In this document: piece after piece, positions 50,575 to 59,455 of the stretch | How the letters are laid out: each line of letters opens with the position of its first letter | Numbering within the stretch: the stretch's first letter is position 1 | Assembly: GCA_002491115.1 (NCBI GenBank) | Contig: DKVI01000108.1 | Location: forward strand, 6,055 to 70,054 | DNA length: 64,000 nucleotides | From: Lachnospiraceae bacterium UBA7182 | Lineage (GTDB): Bacteria; Bacillota; Clostridia; Lachnospirales; Lachnospiraceae | Direction of reading: 5' to 3' | The notes under the pieces: generated by a model | What the model was told of the DNA's origin: nothing | The model's input: only the letters and a program-made list of their open reading frames with translations | Database searches by the model: none | Translations under genes and position numbers: made by a program

Positions 50575-52401
50575 TCACGACAGCCTGCGGTGCCTGTCTC
50601 CCGCGATCGTTACCCGTACTCCGGACTCCGTATTATCCAGCGTAATCGTAAGTTTATGCCTTTCCAGTATTTTTTTTGCCAGATACAGTCCCATCCCCAT
50701 ATGTTTGTTTTGGGAGGTGCGGCTTTTATCTTCGCTGTAAAACAGATCAAACGCATGCATGAACTGTTCTTCGGAAAGAGTTTTACCGGTATTTTCGACG
50801 GTACAGCTTTCTTTTGTCACCGTGATCCATATCCGGCCGTCCTCTTTGTTGTAGTCGGCCGCGTTGGACAGAATGTTCCATATGGCTTTGGCCAGATATC
50901 CCCGGTCTCCTTCCACAAGAAAGTCCTCCTCACAGTGCATTTCAACCCGAATCCGCCGCTCCCGGATCATCGGTTCCAGGCGCTTCAACTGTTCCCTGAT
51001 CAGATGCTCCAAAGATACGCTCTCTTTTTGCAGCACCAGATCTTTCGTGTCCATTCTGGACACCAGGATCATCTCGCCCACCAGACTGTCCATCTCTTCT
51101 GTCTGCCCTACGATCTGTCCGAGATAATACTCCTGCTTTTCTTCCATAATATGTTCCTGCAGATTTTCCGTAAAATTCCGTATAATTCCCAGAGGCGTCT
51201 TTAATTCATGGGCCATGGCATTGATAAAATCCTTTCGGGTCTCCTCCAGCGCTTCCTGCCGGTCATAGAGCTGATTGGCCGAATAAATGATCTTTATCAT
51301 ACAGGCAAGCATCAGTACGGCCCCGGCCAGGTAGACGTATTTCATGTAGTCCATAGCTGCCAGCCAGGGGTTTCCTTCCATGCGCACTTCAAGGTAACAG
51401 CACTTTTTCATATCTTTCGATTGCCGGATACTGTCCCGCATGATATCTTTTGAGCCAAACAGCCTGATGGGTGATTCTGTGGTTTCACTTCTTTCTTCCC
51501 ATCCGGAAATATCCACATGCTCCGGAAAATCATTTAAAAACACGCTCTCATTCCACTGCTTCCATTTCTCATATCCGCCGTTCAGAAAAGGAAAATCCGC
51601 ATCGGCTTCCACATACTGTCCTTCCAGGTTCTCCGGATCTTCTTCTTTCGCGGACCAGCTGAATACCACCTGACTGTCTGTTTCATACCAGTTTATATCT
51701 CCGCCATACGGAGGTTTTTCCGTTCTGTAATATACATCATCAGGAGCGACCGAACCGCTGTACACAATATCAGGCATAATCCTGTAGCTGTGATGTCCTC
51801 CTAACAGCGGATCTTCATAACCTCTCTTCCACGCGTCATCCCCCGACTCCCAGGTAAGATGCTGAACGAGAATTTCGTACAGTTCCTCTCCGTCATCGGA
51901 CACACGGATGCAGAGACGATACCGGGGCGGTTCCTCACGTTCATCCGACTGGTTCGCTTCATACTGGTACTTTGCCAGCTCGTCTATATCTTCTGCGGAC
52001 AACCGTTCATCCAACGCAAAGCTTCTGCAGAAAAAGGACATGGAATCTAATGTTGTAACGGGCTGGCCTCCTACTGTATTTCTTCTTTTGGCCAGCAGGT
52101 TTCCTTCTTCGTCATAGGCCGCCGCGGAGAGATCCACAAATGCGCCTTCCTGCCATCCGCTGCCATTGATCACGGACTGATACCAACTGCTTTTTTCTGC
52201 CGGACTCCAGTCTTTTGTAAGGCTGCTTTCCTTATCCGCAATAAGATCACCTATATTGCTCCACTCGGTTCTTTTCCTTTGTACGTAATCTTCTGCAAAC
52301 TTTTCCGCCGTCAGATAAGTGATCAGGCCCATGACGATCAAATACAGCACGACAAAACCGACTACCACCGGTTTAACCAGCTTTTTCCTTTTCTTTTTCA
52401 T
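50575..52401 (-). CDS. Sensor histidine kinase, complete
   Basis: A 608-residue kinase with TM1 about 12-31 and TM2 355-372 around a large extracytoplasmic sensor. The phosphoacceptor is His398 in AMAHELKTPLG. The ATPase domain keeps the N-box NILSNAADYN and MGMGLYLAKKI. Its sensor is clearly paralogous to that of the shorter protein at 53068 (shared AAAYDEEG, PWLAA.DYMKYVYLAGA, RQEA.). It overlaps the response regulator by 4 bases (ATGA). Confidence 0.92.
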   Translation of the reverse strand: MKKKRKKLVKPVVVGFVVLYLIVMGLITYLTAEKFAEDYVQRKRTEWSNIGDLIADKESSLTKDWSPAEKSSWYQSVINGSGWQEGAFVDLSAAAYDEEGNLLAKRRNTVGGQPVTTLDSMSFFCRSFALDERLSAEDIDELAKYQYEANQSDEREEPPRYRLCIRVSDDGEELYEILVQHLTWESGDDAWKRGYEDPLLGGHHSYRIMPDIVYSGSVAPDDVYYRTEKPPYGGDINWYETDSQVVFSWSAKEEDPENLEGQYVEADADFPFLNGGYEKWKQWNESVFLNDFPEHVDISGWEERSETTESPIRLFGSKDIMRDSIRQSKDMKKCCYLEVRMEGNPWLAAMDYMKYVYLAGAVLMLACMIKIIYSANQLYDRQEALEETRKDFINAMAHELKTPLGIIRNFTENLQEHIMEEKQEYYLGQIVGQTEEMDSLVGEMILVSRMDTKDLVLQKESVSLEHLIREQLKRLEPMIRERRIRVEMHCEEDFLVEGDRGYLAKAIWNILSNAADYNKEDGRIWITVTKESCTVENTGKTLSEEQFMHAFDLFYSEDKSRTSQNKHMGMGLYLAKKILERHKLTITLDNTESGVRVTIAGDRHRRLS

Positions 52402-53078
52402 TTCGCCACCTCCATCCGATAACCTGATTTGCGCACAGTCTGTATGGTACAGCCGCAGTTTTCAATCGCCTTTCTTAATTTTTTGATGTGATTGTCTACC
52501 ACCCGCTCGTTTCCGTCGAACTCATAGCCCCAGAAACGGATGAGAAGCTGTTCCCTGCTGTAAATCCTGCCTGGATTTTCCAGGAAGAAAAGAAGCATCT
52601 CGTACTCTTTCGGCGGCAGTTCCACTGTTTTTCCATGATTTTGCACCTGGCGGCTTTTTACATCCACAGTCAGGAAGCCTGCTTTCAGCAGAGGGCTGTA
52701 TCCATGGGTCCTTCCCATCAGTGCCATGGCTTTCGCGTACAGGACCGGCAGTGAAAAAGGCTTGGTCACATAGTCGTCTGCCCCCAGGGAATAGCCGTTT
52801 AACTTATCTTCTTCCAATACCCTTGCCGTAATAAAAATCACAGGTACATCACTGTTCTTACGAATCTCTTTACAAACGGTAAATCCACTTTCTCCCGGCA
52901 TCATCACATCCAGGAGAACCAGATGGAACGTCTTCCTTGTTAAAATTGCAAGCGCCGTCTCCCCGTCGCCTGCCGTCTCTGTCTCCCAGCCTTTATCGGT
53001 AAAATAATCCACCGCCGCTTCCGCCATCAGACAGTCGTCCTCCACAATCAACAGTCTGTAGTTCTTTTTATTTTCCAT
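52398..53078 (-). CDS. OmpR-family response regulator
   Basis: A 226-residue regulator. The receiver has the acidic pair IVEDDCLM, phosphoacceptor Asp57 in LLDVMMPG and FITARV; note Arg in place of the usual second-position residue after the conserved Thr. The winged helix has PKEYEMLLFFLE and NERVVDNHIKKLRKAI. It sits between the two kinase genes, overlapping both. Confidence 0.92.
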   Translation of the reverse strand: MENKKNYRLLIVEDDCLMAEAAVDYFTDKGWETETAGDGETALAILTRKTFHLVLLDVMMPGESGFTVCKEIRKNSDVPVIFITARVLEEDKLNGYSLGADDYVTKPFSLPVLYAKAMALMGRTHGYSPLLKAGFLTVDVKSRQVQNHGKTVELPPKEYEMLLFFLENPGRIYSREQLLIRFWGYEFDGNERVVDNHIKKLRKAIENCGCTIQTVRKSGYRMEVAK

Positions 53079-54399
53079 CTTCTTCCTCCCCTTTTGTCCT
53101 GTATTTTGTATCCGTCTTCGATACCTGGATCATCTCGCCCACCAGGCGGTCGATTTTTTCTGTCTGCTCTATAATCTGCCGAAGATATCTGTCACGCGTT
53201 TCCTCCCGGGCGCACCCTTGTAAATTTTCCGCTAAATCTTTGATCCTCTTCAGAGGCTCTTTTAATTCATGCGCCATGGTGTGAACCACATTTTTTCTAT
53301 GCTCATCCATCGCTTCCTGCCGGTTGTAGATCCGGTTTGCGGAATATATGATTTTTATCATACAGGCCAGCGTCAACGCCGCTCCTGCCAGATAAACGTA
53401 CTTCATATAGTCCAGAGCTGCCAGCCAGGGCCGGCTCTCCATGCGCATTTCCAGATAAAAGCGTCCGTTTTCGTTATCATCCGGCTCAATCGGAATCAGC
53501 GCCGCTTTCCTCAGACGAAAAAGAGAAAACGGCGTTTCCAGGGAAGACATTGTATTTTTTACATCTGTCTGTTCTGTAAAATCATGCAGATACTTATTCT
53601 CGTTCCATTTTTTCCATCTTTCGCTGCCAAATGCCAGATAAGGAAAATAAAGCGGCGTTTCTACAAATTTTCCGTCCGGACATTCCAGACCTTCATAAGG
53701 CTTTGCCTTCCGGTTAAATATGACCCGGCTGTCTGTTTCATACCAGATAACCGCATATTGGCTCGAAAAATGCTCCACCCCGTCTTTTTCCATACGGGGA
53801 ATGACTTCATAGCTGCATGGCTCCAGCAACAGCGGATCTGTATATTCGTCTTTATGCTCCTGTCCGGTTTCCCAGGTAATCTCCTGAACCGTGATTCCGT
53901 ACAGATTTTCTCCGTCCTCTGACAGATGTGTACAAATACGGTATTTGGGTGGTCTTTGCCGGTCACCCTGACTGGCAGATTCATCCTGGTATATCTTCTG
54001 GTAGTCTGCCAGCTCATACACATCTTTTTTGCTAAAAGCCGTATCCAGCGAATAAACTCCATAAGGCTCAGAGTCCGGGCCAAGAGACACAATCGGTCCT
54101 CCGCCGGCTATGTTTCCGCTTTTTGCCAGGAGTTTTCCTTCTTCATCATACGCTGCGGCAGAAAAATAACTGAATTTCCCCACAGAATAGCTGTGGAAAT
54201 TCACAAAGGACTGATACCAGACACCGGACTGTCTGTTCTCCGCCTGCATATTTTGTACCGAACCGGCTTTCTGCCAGAAATTCTGTTCAAGGTCATCCGC
54301 ATATTTTGCGGCCATCAGGCAGACAGACAACCCCATGACGGTCAGATACAATGCCGCAAATCCCAGTATGACCGGCTTTTTAAATTTTTGTTTTTTCAT
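53068..54399 (-). CDS. Histidine kinase paralogue without ATPase domain
   Basis: A 443-residue protein with the same sensor plan as the kinase at 50575 (TM1 about 9-30, TM2 335-352). The dimerisation helix is present with His378 in HTMAHELKEPLK, but the usual Thr of HELKTP is Glu and the chain stops at SKTDTKYRTKGEEEDGK with no N-, G1 or G2 boxes. The reading frame is open throughout, and the response regulator start with its ribosome site lies inside its last codons, so the short form looks maintained rather than a recent break. A role as a sensor partner or heterodimer subunit is inferred. Confidence 0.8.
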   Translation of the reverse strand: MKKQKFKKPVILGFAALYLTVMGLSVCLMAAKYADDLEQNFWQKAGSVQNMQAENRQSGVWYQSFVNFHSYSVGKFSYFSAAAYDEEGKLLAKSGNIAGGGPIVSLGPDSEPYGVYSLDTAFSKKDVYELADYQKIYQDESASQGDRQRPPKYRICTHLSEDGENLYGITVQEITWETGQEHKDEYTDPLLLEPCSYEVIPRMEKDGVEHFSSQYAVIWYETDSRVIFNRKAKPYEGLECPDGKFVETPLYFPYLAFGSERWKKWNENKYLHDFTEQTDVKNTMSSLETPFSLFRLRKAALIPIEPDDNENGRFYLEMRMESRPWLAALDYMKYVYLAGAALTLACMIKIIYSANRIYNRQEAMDEHRKNVVHTMAHELKEPLKRIKDLAENLQGCAREETRDRYLRQIIEQTEKIDRLVGEMIQVSKTDTKYRTKGEEEDGK

Positions 54400-54480
54400 T
54401 CCATTTCCTCCGATCCTTTTGGCTTTTCCTGTTATGCTTTGATCTTACCACCCTATTATATCTTTTCCGTATCCTTTTTG

Positions 54481-54531
54481 AAAAAATAAAAGACCGGATA
54501 AGCGCTGTCTTTGCGGCTTTGTCCGATCTGT
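54481..54531 (-). terminator. Terminator after the LysR gene
   Basis: Minus strand GATCGGA pairs with TCCGGTC across an internal GC stem, followed by TTTTATTTTTT. It separates the LysR gene from the two-component operon. Confidence 0.7.
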
Positions 54532-54537
54532 CATATA

Positions 54538-55428
54538 TTATCCGTCAGTTATATTTCTCATCACCCGAAGCAGCTCCCGCACTTCATCTTTGGGATGCAG
54601 TTGATACAGTATCCCGTAAGGCAGCGTAAACTCCCAGTCCACCGGGATTGTAGCCAGACACGGGTGGACATCTTTCCAGCATTCCAGCGTCAGCATGGGG
54701 CGTCCGGTCTGGACGCAGTGGTTAAACACTTCCATATCATAAAACTGCGGCGTATCCTCAATGTGAATCAGCGGATAAGTTTCCAGCATGTCTCTTGTTT
54801 TGTCCACATTGGGCGAATCTCCTCTTTTTACCATCATCAAAGTTTCTCCGGACAAGTCCTCAACAGAAATTTTCTTTCTTTTGGAAAGTTCATGTTCCCA
54901 CGGAACCGCAACGCACTGGCGGTACACGCCCAGCGGGAAAAAATTACAGCGGTTCAGCCACTGTCTGGAATCGCATGCCGCCACCAGAAAGTCAAATTTA
55001 TCTCCCAACCGGGCAATTTCAGAAAGAATATTGCTGTGATCATCCTCGAAAGGCACCACATGAATCCGATAATCCGGGAAATGGCTGTTGCACTGATACC
55101 ACAGATCCATAAACGGCCTGCATGGATTCAGCAGAGACGTCCCCACACGGAACAGCCCGTTTTTTCCTTTTGTCTCCCGTCTTGCTTCCTCCACAGCTTT
55201 CTTGGAATACTCAAACAGCATCTTCGCGTGCCGATAGATCACTTTTCCCGCGGGCGTCAGTGTAATACCATGGTTGGTACGGTCAAAAAGCTTCATCTCC
55301 AGATGCTTTTCCAGCGCGTTAATCTGCTTCATAACCGCTGTGGATGAAATAAACATCTTCTCTGCCGCTTTATTGAAACTGCCACTGTCCGCCACACAGA
55401 CAAACGCAGTCAGATGAGAATTGAACAT
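54538..55428 (-). CDS. LysR-family transcriptional regulator
   Basis: A 296-residue regulator. The start at 55428 follows GGGAGGGCG and gives MFNSHLTAFVCVADSGSFNK, the usual helix-turn-helix opening; SSTAVMKQINALEKHLEM follows. The C-terminal effector domain has no special feature. It is divergent from the DUF362 gene, so it may control it. Confidence 0.9.
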   Translation of the reverse strand: MFNSHLTAFVCVADSGSFNKAAEKMFISSTAVMKQINALEKHLEMKLFDRTNHGITLTPAGKVIYRHAKMLFEYSKKAVEEARRETKGKNGLFRVGTSLLNPCRPFMDLWYQCNSHFPDYRIHVVPFEDDHSNILSEIARLGDKFDFLVAACDSRQWLNRCNFFPLGVYRQCVAVPWEHELSKRKKISVEDLSGETLMMVKRGDSPNVDKTRDMLETYPLIHIEDTPQFYDMEVFNHCVQTGRPMLTLECWKDVHPCLATIPVDWEFTLPYGILYQLHPKDEVRELLRVMRNITDG

Positions 55429-55546
55429 ACGCCCTCCCACGCTTTTGCTATAACTTTTAGTTGATACCATGATACGATATTGATTCTTCCCTGTCAATCT
55501 GATTGTCGATACAATAAGGAAATAAAATAAAGAAAGGATGTGCATT

Positions 55547-56428
55547 ATGGAAAAAGCAAAGGTATATTTTACCAGGACCATCACACCGGAAAGTCTTGTA
55601 AAGATCTACGAGGCTCTGGGAAGAGAACTGAAGGGGAAGGTTGCCGTGAAGATTTCCACCGGCGAACCGGGAGGCCACAACTTTCTTCAACCGTCTCTGA
55701 TCGCGCCGCTGGTAGATAAGCTTCACGGAACGATCGTAGAATGCAATACGGCATACGAAGGCCGCCGCAATACCAGTGAAGCCCACTGGCAGACATTTAA
55801 AGACCACGGTTTTGCCGCAATCGCTCCCTGTGATCTGATGGATGAAGAAGGGGATATGGCACTGACCGTCCGGAACGGCCGTCAGTTAAAAGAAAACTAT
55901 GTAGGAAGCCATTTAAGCCGCTATGATTCCATGCTGGTACTGTCTCATTTTAAAGGACACGCCATGGGCGGTTTTGGAGGCGCGCTGAAAAATATTGCCA
56001 TCGGCGTTGCATCCGCACGCGGAAAAGGACACATCCACTGTAACGGAAAGCCGTTTACAAAATTTGAAGATATGTTCACTGCCGACCATGATTCTTTCCT
56101 GGAATCCATGGCAGACGCGGACAGTTCCGTCATGGACTATCTCGGCCAGAAGAACATGGCTTATATCAATGTGGCGAACCGCCTGTCCATTGACTGCGAC
56201 TGCGACGCCCATCCGCACGACCCGGAGATGGCGGATATCGGTATCTTCGCTTCCCTTGACCCGGTAGCCGTAGACCAGGCATGCGTGGACGCGGTCTATA
56301 ACTCCCCGGACCCGGGCAAAGCCTCCCTGATCGAGCGTATGGAATCCTTAAACGGCATCCACACCGTAGAAGCGGCGGCGGCTCTTATGCTGGGAACCCG
56401 CGCGTATGAAATCGAAGAACTGGATTAA
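55547..56428 (+). CDS. DUF362 domain-containing protein
   Basis: A 293-residue protein with the DUF362 core: VAVKISTGEPGGHNFLQPSL near residue 35, then SHFKGHAMGGFGGALKNIAIG and ADIGIFASLDPVAVDQACVDA. The usual extra ferredoxin cysteines are absent. The start at 55547 has AAAGGA upstream; an ATG three codons earlier is too near the ribosome site. Function is unknown; family members appear in redox and Fe-S contexts. It converges with the ZIP gene 5 bases away. Confidence 0.85.
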   Translation: MEKAKVYFTRTITPESLVKIYEALGRELKGKVAVKISTGEPGGHNFLQPSLIAPLVDKLHGTIVECNTAYEGRRNTSEAHWQTFKDHGFAAIAPCDLMDEEGDMALTVRNGRQLKENYVGSHLSRYDSMLVLSHFKGHAMGGFGGALKNIAIGVASARGKGHIHCNGKPFTKFEDMFTADHDSFLESMADADSSVMDYLGQKNMAYINVANRLSIDCDCDAHPHDPEMADIGIFASLDPVAVDQACVDAVYNSPDPGKASLIERMESLNGIHTVEAAAALMLGTRAYEIEELD

Positions 56429-56433
56429 CTGCG

Positions 56434-57216
56434 CTATCCAAGCGCCACATCCAGCGCCATCATAACAGTAAAACCGGCAGAGAAAAAGATTGTACCCAGG
56501 TTGGAGTGAATCCCTTCGGACATCTCCGGAACCAGTTCTTCCACCACCACGTAGATCATGGCTCCTGCCGCAAAGCTTAACAGATACGGAAGCGCCGGCG
56601 TCACAAGACCTGCTGCCAGGACTGTAAGGACTGCTGCCAGCGGTTCTACGGCGCCGGACAGCGCTCCGTAATAACAGGCTTTCCATTTTCCCATACCCTC
56701 TGCCCGCAGCGGCATGGATACAATGGCTCCCTCGGGAAAGTTCTGAATCGCGATCCCGACGGACAGGGCAAACGCTCCCGCTAAGGTGATCGTTTGCTTT
56801 CCTGTTATCCATCCGGCAAACGCCACCCCTACCGCCATCCCTTCCGGAATATTGTGGAGCGTCACCGCCAGTACCATCATTGTCGTCTTTTTCAGTGCCG
56901 TTTTCGGCCCTTCCGGCTTTTCACTGTCCCTGTGAAGATGGGGAATCGCGCAATCCAGCAAAAGCAGGAAGAAAATCCCGACCCAGAATCCCGCTGCCGC
57001 AGGCATAAACGACCAGCGTCCCAGCGCCTGCGCCTGCTCTATGGCAGGAAGCAAAAGACTCCATATAGAAGCCGCCGTCATCACGCCCGCCGCGAAACCT
57101 GTCAAAATCCGCTCAACGGCAGGATGCAGCCTGTCTCTCATGAATAATACACAGGCCGCCCCCAGCAACGTGCCCCAAAATGGAAGCAAAATACCCTGTA
57201 TCGCTTCTGTCGGCAT
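56434..57216 (-). CDS. ZIP-family metal transporter
   Basis: A 260-residue membrane protein with about eight TM segments. The metal site is in TLHNIPEGMAVGVAFAG (TM4) and IAIQNFPEGAIV (TM5); a short His-containing loop (PHLHRDSEKPEG) between TM3 and TM4 fits the variable ZIP loop. It probably imports zinc or another divalent cation. It begins behind GGAGG. It is convergent with the DUF362 gene. Confidence 0.9.
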   Translation of the reverse strand: MPTEAIQGILLPFWGTLLGAACVLFMRDRLHPAVERILTGFAAGVMTAASIWSLLLPAIEQAQALGRWSFMPAAAGFWVGIFFLLLLDCAIPHLHRDSEKPEGPKTALKKTTMMVLAVTLHNIPEGMAVGVAFAGWITGKQTITLAGAFALSVGIAIQNFPEGAIVSMPLRAEGMGKWKACYYGALSGAVEPLAAVLTVLAAGLVTPALPYLLSFAAGAMIYVVVEELVPEMSEGIHSNLGTIFFSAGFTVMMALDVALG

Positions 57217-57346
57217 AGGATACCTCCGTTCCAGAACTTATTTTATCCCTCTGCCGTTATTCTTCCAACCCCGGGTCTTTTTATACCCGCATGGTTTTTC
57301 CTGTCCTGTACTCCACATCCATCAGCATCAGCTTTATAATTTTTCA

Positions 57347-58906
57347 TTATGCCTGCTGGTAGGTATCTTTGAAAATGCCCTTTTTAATAATGTATACGTC
57401 TTTCGGATTTTCCTGTCTGGCCGCCAGCCAGTCACCCGGCACTCCTAACATATAGTTATCACTCCAGGGCACAAACACTTTGGTGCGCTTTGTAACTTCC
57501 CGCGCATGGATCAGGGAACCGGATTTGGGTATGCAGGATTTGGCATAGTCTTTCAAAGATTTGGATTCCACGCCCACAGCTTTCACGGTTTCATGGATCA
57601 CAGGGGCATACTCGCCTTTAAATACATACGGCTCATCACTTAAATCATTGTGCGACAGAAAATACGCTTCATCATTCTTATATACTTCCGACTCCACGCC
57701 GATCATAAAGTAGCTGTCTTCGGCGACAGTAAACGCAATGTCCCCTTCCATCATACGGACAGACACTTTAGTCCCAACCGGATAGAGATCCGCCGCCTTC
57801 ACATACCCGATGGGCAGACGCTTCTTCTGGTAGAGCGGGCACGCCGTAAGGTCCGGCGCATCCTCCGTCCCTGCATAGATAAACTCCTGCTCCTTAAAAT
57901 AGCGGCTCATCCGGTCCATCAGCAGCCGGTGGACCGCACTTCCGATCTGTGATTCATCAAAAGTCCCGTATGTTTCTTCATATTCCATGCGTACCAGGCT
58001 TTCTTTCATAAAGCCGCCTGCCTTCTGGGGATGCCCGCCTCCGCCGCACAGATATTCCGCCAGCTCGTTGGCTCTGGTCTCCTTTACACAGCTTCTGACC
58101 GAAAGCTTCGCGCCGTCGTCCCGCATACAGTACGCTACGCAGGCGTCCACGGCATCCACCTCGATCAGCATATCGCTGATTACGCCCAGGATATTCGGAT
58201 CACACTTTTTAGCTTCCACAACGGCAAACCGATACGTCTCCTGATAATCATAGGCAGCCAGGGCTTCCCCGGCTATGGCCAGCTCTTCCAGAGACAAATT
58301 GTTATTCCTGAATAAAAAGAGCGCGTTTTGGTTACAGCAAAATTCCAGCGCGTCCCGAAGGTCTTTGTCTTTGGGATGGCGCAGTTCCTGCATCCGGCCG
58401 GTATCCATATAAAGTCCGTAGTACAAAGCGGTTGACAGCTTTTCATCCAGGCCGGCAGATCGTTTCTTTTTGTTTTCTTCACTGTAAAAATCCGACTGGC
58501 ACAGCATATCCCACACAATGGTCGCGCAGGAACCATAATTGTCCCTGACATCCCTCAGATCCGGCAGATCCTCTGTCTTTGCCTTATGATGATCAATGGC
58601 CGCTATGGTCTTTCCTGAAAATTCCTGTACATTCCTTTCCTTATACTGGCAGTCCACCAAAAGCAAAAGTTCAGGCTCGCTTTCGAGCATTTCCACATGC
58701 TCAATGGGAATGTTAAGATGGTTCACCATCAACACCAGGTTGCTTTTCTGAATGGCGTTCTTCCCGCCATAGATCAGCCGGGCCTTTATACCATGCTCCT
58801 GCAAATACAGGTAAATACCGTAACCGCTGGCAATCGCGTCCGCATCCGGATCATTATGGCACTGGATGACAATATCTTTAAATTTTAATAACTGTTCCGC
58901 TTTCAC
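57347..58906 (-). CDS. DHH-family phosphoesterase
   Basis: A 519-residue DHH/DHHA1 protein. The metal-binding motifs are HNDPDADAIASG, VDCQYK, IDHHKAKTED and LYMDTGRM; the DHHA1 substrate motif is GGGGHPQKAGGFM near residue 295. A C-terminal extension of about 200 residues after it is unusual for NrnA. The GTG start at 58906 follows CAGGAGG; a longer ATG start exists but lies before the site. Likely a nanoRNase or cyclic-dinucleotide-related phosphodiesterase. Confidence 0.85.
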   Translation of the reverse strand: MKAEQLLKFKDIVIQCHNDPDADAIASGYGIYLYLQEHGIKARLIYGGKNAIQKSNLVLMVNHLNIPIEHVEMLESEPELLLLVDCQYKERNVQEFSGKTIAAIDHHKAKTEDLPDLRDVRDNYGSCATIVWDMLCQSDFYSEENKKKRSAGLDEKLSTALYYGLYMDTGRMQELRHPKDKDLRDALEFCCNQNALFLFRNNNLSLEELAIAGEALAAYDYQETYRFAVVEAKKCDPNILGVISDMLIEVDAVDACVAYCMRDDGAKLSVRSCVKETRANELAEYLCGGGGHPQKAGGFMKESLVRMEYEETYGTFDESQIGSAVHRLLMDRMSRYFKEQEFIYAGTEDAPDLTACPLYQKKRLPIGYVKAADLYPVGTKVSVRMMEGDIAFTVAEDSYFMIGVESEVYKNDEAYFLSHNDLSDEPYVFKGEYAPVIHETVKAVGVESKSLKDYAKSCIPKSGSLIHAREVTKRTKVFVPWSDNYMLGVPGDWLAARQENPKDVYIIKKGIFKDTYQQA

Positions 58907-58986
58907 TGTTTTTCCTCCTGAAATATATGTCACAACCCCTTTGGATTTTTTATAAATGTAACATATTTTCCATTAAAAAACAACGG

Positions 58987-59451
58987 CTACCCGATTTCCC
59001 GGATCAGGTTTACCATCTCGATAGCCCCCAGCGCGCAGTCATAGCCTTTATTTCCTGCTTTCGTACCTGCACGCTCGATGGCCTGCTCGATGTTCTCCGT
59101 GGTGAGAATGCCGAACATAACCGGAAGTCCGCTGTCCAGAGAAACCGCTGCGATTCCCTTGGACACTTCGTTGCAGACATAATCATAATGGCTTGTGCTG
59201 CCCCGGATGACCGCCCCCAGGCAAATGACCGCGTCATATTTCCCGCTTTTTGCCATTTTTGACGCAATAAGCGGAATCTCAAAAGCGCCGGGAACCCATG
59301 CCACATGAATGTCGTCTTCCGCCACGTCATGACGAAGCAGTCCGTCCATGGCACCGCTTAAAAGCTTTGATGTAATAAATTCATTAAAACGGGATGCGGC
59401 AATCCCGATTTTTATTCCTTTTGATACCAGTTTTCCTTCCAGTATTTTCAT
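58987..59451 (-). CDS. ribH: 6,7-dimethyl-8-ribityllumazine synthase
   Basis: A 154-residue lumazine synthase. GIAASRFNEFITSKLL, WVPGAFEIPLIASKMA, CLGAVIRGSTSHYDYVCNE and GILTTENIEQA are the family blocks. It joins 3,4-dihydroxy-2-butanone-4-phosphate with the ribityl pyrimidine. The start is at 59451 behind AAGGAG; an in-frame codon 27 bases upstream overlaps ribBA. Last gene of the rib operon. Confidence 0.95.
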   Translation of the reverse strand: MKILEGKLVSKGIKIGIAASRFNEFITSKLLSGAMDGLLRHDVAEDDIHVAWVPGAFEIPLIASKMAKSGKYDAVICLGAVIRGSTSHYDYVCNEVSKGIAAVSLDSGLPVMFGILTTENIEQAIERAGTKAGNKGYDCALGAIEMVNLIREIG

Positions 59452-59455
59452 CCTT

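Noticed and set aside
53068..54399. Calling the short kinase paralogue a pseudogene
   Set aside because: The frame is open and ends in coupling with the response regulator; no downstream remnant of an ATPase domain is present.
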